From Deltaproteobacteria bacterium RIFCSPLOWO2_12_FULL_60_19 (lineage in GTDB: Bacteria; Desulfobacterota; Binatia; UBA9968), in assembly GCA_001798595.1 (NCBI GenBank), contig MGSS01000013.1, positions 12,449 to 45,671 of the forward strand: a stretch of DNA of 33,223 nt, written 5' to 3'. The translations under genes and the position numbers were made by a program. The stretch's first letter is position 1. Each line of letters opens with the position of its first letter. The notes under the pieces were generated by a model. It saw only the letters and a list, made by a program, of their open reading frames with translations, was not told the DNA's origin and ran no database searches. Positions 29,614 to 33,223 of the stretch are shown here, piece after piece.

Positions 29614-30522
29614 ATGAGCAAAATCTGTACACTTCGGGAAGCGATTTCCAGCATTGAGGACGGCGCGGCGGTCGCGATGGGTTGCGGTCTTGAGTCTCTG
29701 ATTCCTTTTGCCGCCGGCTATGAGATCATCCGCCGGAAAAAGCGCGGTCTCACGCTTGTCGCGCCGATCTCCGACATCCAGTTCGATCAGCTCATCGGCG
29801 CTGGCTCAGCGAGAAAAATTGTCGCCGCGTGGGTGGGAAACGTCGCAGCAGGGCTGGGACACAATTTCCGCCGCGCCATGGAAGAGGGCATTCCGCGGCC
29901 GCTCGAAGTCGAAGAGCACTCCAACTTTACGATCGCTCTCGGCCTCAAAGCCGCCGGCATGGGACTGCCTTACCTTCCCACCCGCACGGCGCTCGGGAGC
30001 GACTTCAGCGAGGCGCCGCATTTTAGGGCCATCACCTGCCCGTTCACCGGCGAGAGACTGCTGGCGGTGCGCGCGGTCGCGCCGGACGTCGCGATTCTCC
30101 ACGTCCAGCGCGCGGATAGCGAAGGAAATGCGCATCTCTGGGGCAACCTCGGCGTGGTGCGCGAGGCAGCCTATGCGGCGAAGCGGGTGATCTTGACTTG
30201 CGAAGAGGTGGTGGACCACGAGGTGATTCTCAGCGATCCCAACCGAACTCTTATTCCAGGGTTTCTCGTTTCCCATGTGGTCGACGCGCCTTTCGGCTCG
30301 CACCCGTCGCCCACCCAGGGCTATGCCAGGAGGGACGACGACTTTTATTTCGACTACCACCGGCAATCGCGCAGCCTTGAAGGCTTTCAGGAATGGCTCC
30401 AGAAGTGGGTCTTTGGGGCGGGTGACCACGAGGGCTACCTCGATCTGCTCGGGAAAGAGCGGCGAGAGAAGCTCAAGCCCGGACGGGAGCTTTGCTCGCC
30501 TGCGGTCAATTTCAGCGTTTAA
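29614..30522 (+). CDS. class I CoA-transferase, subunit A (IpdA/GctA-like)
   Basis: A 302-residue subunit of a heteromeric CoA-transferase or CoA-dependent hydrolase. ISSIEDGAAVAMGCGLE is the N-terminal CoA-binding loop region, and AILHVQRADSEGNAHLWG is the well-conserved block of the glutaconate CoA-transferase/IpdA group. The C-terminal extension (DDDFYFDYHR...WVFGAGDHEGYL) matches IpdA-type A subunits rather than acetoacetate transferases. The catalytic Glu of this family is on subunit B. In actinobacteria IpdAB opens the last steroid ring; here only the family can be claimed. ATG 29614 is chosen from family length, since an upstream ATG at 29509 has no support. Subunit B begins six bases after the stop. 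Confidence 0.9.
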   Translation: MSKICTLREAISSIEDGAAVAMGCGLESLIPFAAGYEIIRRKKRGLTLVAPISDIQFDQLIGAGSARKIVAAWVGNVAAGLGHNFRRAMEEGIPRPLEVEEHSNFTIALGLKAAGMGLPYLPTRTALGSDFSEAPHFRAITCPFTGERLLAVRAVAPDVAILHVQRADSEGNAHLWGNLGVVREAAYAAKRVILTCEEVVDHEVILSDPNRTLIPGFLVSHVVDAPFGSHPSPTQGYARRDDDFYFDYHRQSRSLEGFQEWLQKWVFGAGDHEGYLDLLGKERREKLKPGRELCSPAVNFSV

Positions 30523-30528
30523 AGGCAG

Positions 30529-31287
30529 ATGGACTATACGCTCAAAGAACTGATGGTGGTGGCGGCGGCCCGGGAGATTTGCGATGGGGAAGTTGTCTTT
30601 GTCGGCATGCGGCTTCCGCTTCTGGGATTCGCCGTCGCCAAAGAGCTTCATGCGCCGCGGGCCGTCGGCATCTTCGAGAACGGCGTCATCCGCGACTGGC
30701 CCGCGCTCGCGCCGATCTTCACGATGAGCGATCCCCCCAACGTAAGCCGCTCGCTCTCGTGCTGCGGCCTGGTTGACGTGATGTCTCTCCTGCAGAGCGG
30801 TCGAGTCGATCTCGGCTTCATCGGCGGCGCGGAGATCGACCGCTTCGGAAACCTCAATACGCACTGGGTCGAGGAAAATGGCAGGCGAGTGCGGCTTCCC
30901 GGCAGCGGTGGAGCGGCGGACATCGCCGGCCTGGCCGGCCGCTGCATCATCATTATGAACCACGAGCGGCGACGCTTTCCGCCGAAGGTGCGCTTCATCA
31001 CCTCGCCCGGCTACGGAGAAGGGAGAGGCTGGCGCGAGGGAAAACATCTCAAGGGAGGCGGCCCGAGACGGGTGATCACAAGCCTGGGGATCTTTTCCTT
31101 TGATTCTGAAAGCCGCGAGATGATTTTAAGCTCGTTCCATCCAGGCGTCTCCATCGAGCAAATCCAGCGGGAAACGGGCTGGAGGCTTAAAGTTGCTGCG
31201 GAGGTTTCGGAGACCCGGTCGCCTTTGGCCGAGGAGCTTGCCGCTGTAAGAAAGTACGATCCTAAGGGCGTTTGGACCAACAATTAA
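30529..31287 (+). CDS. class I CoA-transferase, subunit B (IpdB/GctB-like)
   Basis: A 252-residue partner of the preceding subunit. ELMVVAAAREICDGEVVFVGMRLP is the N-terminal block. GFIGGAEIDRFGNLNTH stands where IpdB/GctB have the active-site Glu-Asp-containing loop (GAQIDxxGNxN), and PGSGGAADIAGLAGR is the glycine-rich loop. VITSLGIFSFDSES and LSSFHPGVSIEQIQRETGW close the protein. It is co-translated with subunit A (AAAGG upstream of ATG). It converges with a ThDP enzyme gene whose stop is only 13 bases away. Confidence 0.92.
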   Translation: MDYTLKELMVVAAAREICDGEVVFVGMRLPLLGFAVAKELHAPRAVGIFENGVIRDWPALAPIFTMSDPPNVSRSLSCCGLVDVMSLLQSGRVDLGFIGGAEIDRFGNLNTHWVEENGRRVRLPGSGGAADIAGLAGRCIIIMNHERRRFPPKVRFITSPGYGEGRGWREGKHLKGGGPRRVITSLGIFSFDSESREMILSSFHPGVSIEQIQRETGWRLKVAAEVSETRSPLAEELAAVRKYDPKGVWTNN

Positions 31288-31300
31288 TTTTTCTTCTGAC

Positions 31301-31912
31301 TTAGCGGGGGCTGCTCGCGCGCGACGGCGTTGCGGTAAGGATCTTTAAGTTCTCGCTTTTCTCGATATAGCGCACGAACAGATATTTGTTTTCCTGCGAG
31401 TCCAAAGCCGCCGCCGGCACCTCGCCCGCTCCGGCTTCAACCTTTGCCAGGATGAAGTGGAGATCGTTGCTCTTCAAGGCGCGCAGGAATCCTCCTTCGA
31501 ATTCGCCCAGCGTCTTTGCCGTCATGACGTTGGCAAAACCGGCGCCCCGCGCGATCGCGGCCAGATCGGCCCGCCCGGCCGTGGCCGTCGGCGCGCCGCG
31601 CGAGGACTCGTAGCATTCGTTGTCGAAGACGATATGGATAAGATTCGCCGGATGCTGGTTGGCTATCGTCGCCAGGCTGCCGAGGTTGAGCAGCAGAGAG
31701 CCGTCTCCGTCGAAGGCCACGACCTTGCGGTGCGGCAGCGCCAGAGCCAAACCGAGCGCCATGGAAGAGGTGAGCCCCAGGTTCTGCAAATGGTAATTGC
31801 CCGGGTGAGGTCTGAGAGCCTGCCACTCGTGGCGCACGGCGCCGATGTTCGTGACCACCAGCTCTTCGCCGAAGCGCGGCGCTATCGCTTTAAGACAATC
31901 GTATCTCTTCAT
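31301..31912 (-). CDS. thiamine-diphosphate enzyme, C-terminal (PP-domain) subunit, second set
   Basis: A 203-residue cofactor-binding subunit. GDGS is at 69-72 and Asn98 follows in FDNECYE (GDG-X26-N). LGLTSSMALGLALALP precedes it. It is homologous to the subunit at 4864-5427 but clearly diverged: about 15 residues longer, with a polar, probably disordered end (LTATPSRASSPR). The N-half gene lies four bases upstream on the same strand. It is convergent with the CoA-transferase pair. It is a sulfopyruvate/phosphonopyruvate decarboxylase-like enzyme of unknown substrate. Confidence 0.88.
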   Translation of the reverse strand: MKRYDCLKAIAPRFGEELVVTNIGAVRHEWQALRPHPGNYHLQNLGLTSSMALGLALALPHRKVVAFDGDGSLLLNLGSLATIANQHPANLIHIVFDNECYESSRGAPTATAGRADLAAIARGAGFANVMTAKTLGEFEGGFLRALKSNDLHFILAKVEAGAGEVPAAALDSQENKYLFVRYIEKSENLKILTATPSRASSPR

Positions 31913-31916
31913 CGAA

Positions 31917-32417
31917 CTACCTCAGGGCTTGTTTGTTGAGCACGATGGCCGTGGGCCGGCGCGAGGAGCGCGCGAGCGTCTGACTATCGCGAACGGCGGG
32001 ACGAATCTCCTCGAAGCGGCCCACTTTCTCGTACACAATGTGCATGGCCTGCAAGACCGGCTCGGTCAGGGCGCCGACGGTGGCATGCCCGGCGTTTTCC
32101 TCGCCGACGCCGCCGCTGTGACCGATCAACATCAACACGGGGATGCCCGGATGAATACAGACCGTCGCGATCGCGTTCGCCGATAATAGGAAGCCCGCGT
32201 TCATCATCACCATCGCCGGCTTTTTCCCGCCCAGGTAGGCGCCCGCGCAGACGCCGATGCCCTCCTCCTCGCGGGTCACGGGCACGTGGTGAATCGCGGG
32301 ATCTTCGCCCAGCGCGATGACGAGGTCGTGCAGATTCGCTTCAGTCAGCGTCGCGACGAAATCGACGCCGGCCTCCTTGAGCGAATCGACTATCTCCGCC
32401 GCCACTTCTCGTTTCAT
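31917..32417 (-). CDS. thiamine-diphosphate enzyme, N-terminal (PYR-domain) subunit, second set
   Basis: A 166-residue subunit, the same length as its counterpart at 5588-6088. PVTREEEGIGVCAGAYLGG has the catalytic Glu (Glu52), and GIPVLMLIGHSGGVGEENAGH is the loop after the central strand. The gene order N-half then C-half is the same as in the first set, here without an intervening repeat. A GGAGGA site precedes ATG 32417. Two such split enzymes in one window suggest a lineage with many copies used in organic acid catabolism. Confidence 0.88.
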   Translation of the reverse strand: MKREVAAEIVDSLKEAGVDFVATLTEANLHDLVIALGEDPAIHHVPVTREEEGIGVCAGAYLGGKKPAMVMMNAGFLLSANAIATVCIHPGIPVLMLIGHSGGVGEENAGHATVGALTEPVLQAMHIVYEKVGRFEEIRPAVRDSQTLARSSRRPTAIVLNKQALR

Positions 32418-32499
32418 GTCTCCTCCTACGCCAGTTTCAAACCTTTATTGCCGAGACTGAACCCGCAGTCAAGCCGATTCGGTGGGGCGGTTCAGCCGT

Positions 32500-33223
32500 T
32501 CAGCGCCATTCATGCTTGGGATACCTGCGCTTAAGTTGCGGTTTGAGTTTCGGATAGGTTTCACGCCAGAAGGCCGCCAGGTTCTCGGTAACCTGCACCG
32601 GCCGGTTGCTCGGCGCGAGCACCTGAATGCGGACGGCGACGCGGCGGCCAGCAACCCAGAGCCCTTCTTTGATGCCGTACAGATCCTGGATGCGCGCCGC
32701 AAGCGTCGGCGGAGCGTCGGCGGTGTACGCGACCTTTGCGCCGCGGCCGCTGGGCAGCTTGATCCGCTCGGGCGCATGCTCCTCGACCCACGCCTGTTGC
32801 CGCGCGGGCAGCCATGACTTCACGACCGGCAGGACCTGGCGCTCTTTGATCTCGCTGTAGCTTATCGCGCCCTCGCAAACGTGCTCCAGCATGGCGGCGC
32901 GGTCGTCTTCTCCGATGGCGGGAAGCTTGAGGTCGGGCATCCATTCACGCAGCCGGTTGACGCGCAGGATCCATTGCTCCACCGATTCATTCCAGTTTGC
33001 GAGGGCCAGGCGCCCGGCGGCGACTTCGCGCGCCAGAATCGCCGCCGCTTCTTCGGCAGGCGGCCGGCCGGAGAGCTTCTCCGCCAGAACCAAGTCGCGG
33101 AAGCGCGTCTCCTCGCGGGCGACGACGCGCTTCAATACCGGGTCATAGGCGACGGCAAGGGCTTGCTTGAAGTCGCCGGGGAACAGCTCGCGCAGCCACG
33201 CCTCCTCGACGGCCGTGGCGAGA
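32500..33223 (-). CDS. hrpB: ATP-dependent helicase HrpB, C-terminal part (runs off window)
   Basis: About 240 residues of the C-terminal region of HrpB, a DEAH-type helicase of unknown cellular role. WLPARQQAWVEEHAPERIKLPSG, then YTADAPPTLAARIQDLYGI, RRVAVRIQVLAPSNRPVQVTENLAAFWRETYPKLKPQLKRRYPKHEW is the diagnostic HrpB end. The helicase motifs themselves lie beyond the right edge. The frame is open to the edge (LATAVEEAWLRELFPGDFKQ), so the internal ATG at 33135 is not the start. It lies on the same strand as the ThDP pair but is separated by 82 bases. Confidence 0.93.
   Translation of the reverse strand, partial: LATAVEEAWLRELFPGDFKQALAVAYDPVLKRVVAREETRFRDLVLAEKLSGRPPAEEAAAILAREVAAGRLALANWNESVEQWILRVNRLREWMPDLKLPAIGEDDRAAMLEHVCEGAISYSEIKERQVLPVVKSWLPARQQAWVEEHAPERIKLPSGRGAKVAYTADAPPTLAARIQDLYGIKEGLWVAGRRVAVRIQVLAPSNRPVQVTENLAAFWRETYPKLKPQLKRRYPKHEWR

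Overview
The window is GC-rich with bacterial gene structure. Its gene content suggests an uncultured soil, sediment or groundwater bacterium. Split thiamine-diphosphate (ThDP) decarboxylases, GMC and FAD oxidoreductases, class I CoA-transferase pairs, CoxG-like and amidohydrolase genes together resemble gene sets of Rokubacteria, Tectomicrobia or Binatota-type lineages. No rRNA or marker gene fixes the taxon, so this is a guess from content only.

Layout. Positions 1-2165 (mostly minus strand) hold a DUF488 protein, a peroxiredoxin-like protein with an in-frame TGA at its redox site (a strong selenoprotein candidate) and a RidA-family protein. At 2414-3847 there is a DHA2-type MFS exporter. 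Positions 3967-8104 form a minus-strand run CoxG, GMC oxidoreductase, ThDP enzyme N-half, ThDP enzyme C-half, DMT transporter, which reads as a catabolic operon with a transporter. A structured palindromic repeat occurs twice around it. At 8382-9245 there is a NodB-type deacetylase.

Positions 9351-21760 form an accessory island. It carries at least four toxin-antitoxin modules with PIN toxins, a Fic protein, a primase-helicase of the TOTE type, an AbrB-like protein, an AAA ATPase with a DUF4143 end, a lone CopG-like antitoxin and an MBL hydrolase. Two kinds of repeated DNA punctuate it, all in plus orientation: copies and pieces of a yceI gene (two intact, one deleted, one fragment), and about seven degenerate remnants of the 3' half of a 5S rRNA gene, some with an rrn-like terminator. 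The island reads as an array of cassettes with 5S-derived tails, as would arise by repeated accretion at the 3' end of an rrn operon. No recombinase is visible.

Positions 22290-25470 carry a HigBA-type module, an amidohydrolase and an ArsR-type regulator, separated by a third repeat family. That family has a relic of the start of an AHSA1/SRPBCC gene and a 26-bp palindrome of 12-2-12 form; one copy is interrupted by a MITE. From 25621 the window returns to metabolism: DoxX, a fumarate-reductase-type flavoprotein, an MFS transporter, a CoA-transferase pair, a second split ThDP enzyme on the opposite strand, and the 3' part of hrpB running off the right edge.

How genes work together. The two metabolic blocks probably process small organic acids: a ThDP enzyme for decarboxylation or ligation of a 2-oxo acid, flavoenzymes for oxidation, CoA transfer, and transporters. 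Substrates cannot be named from sequence. The middle block is mobile or defensive in character.
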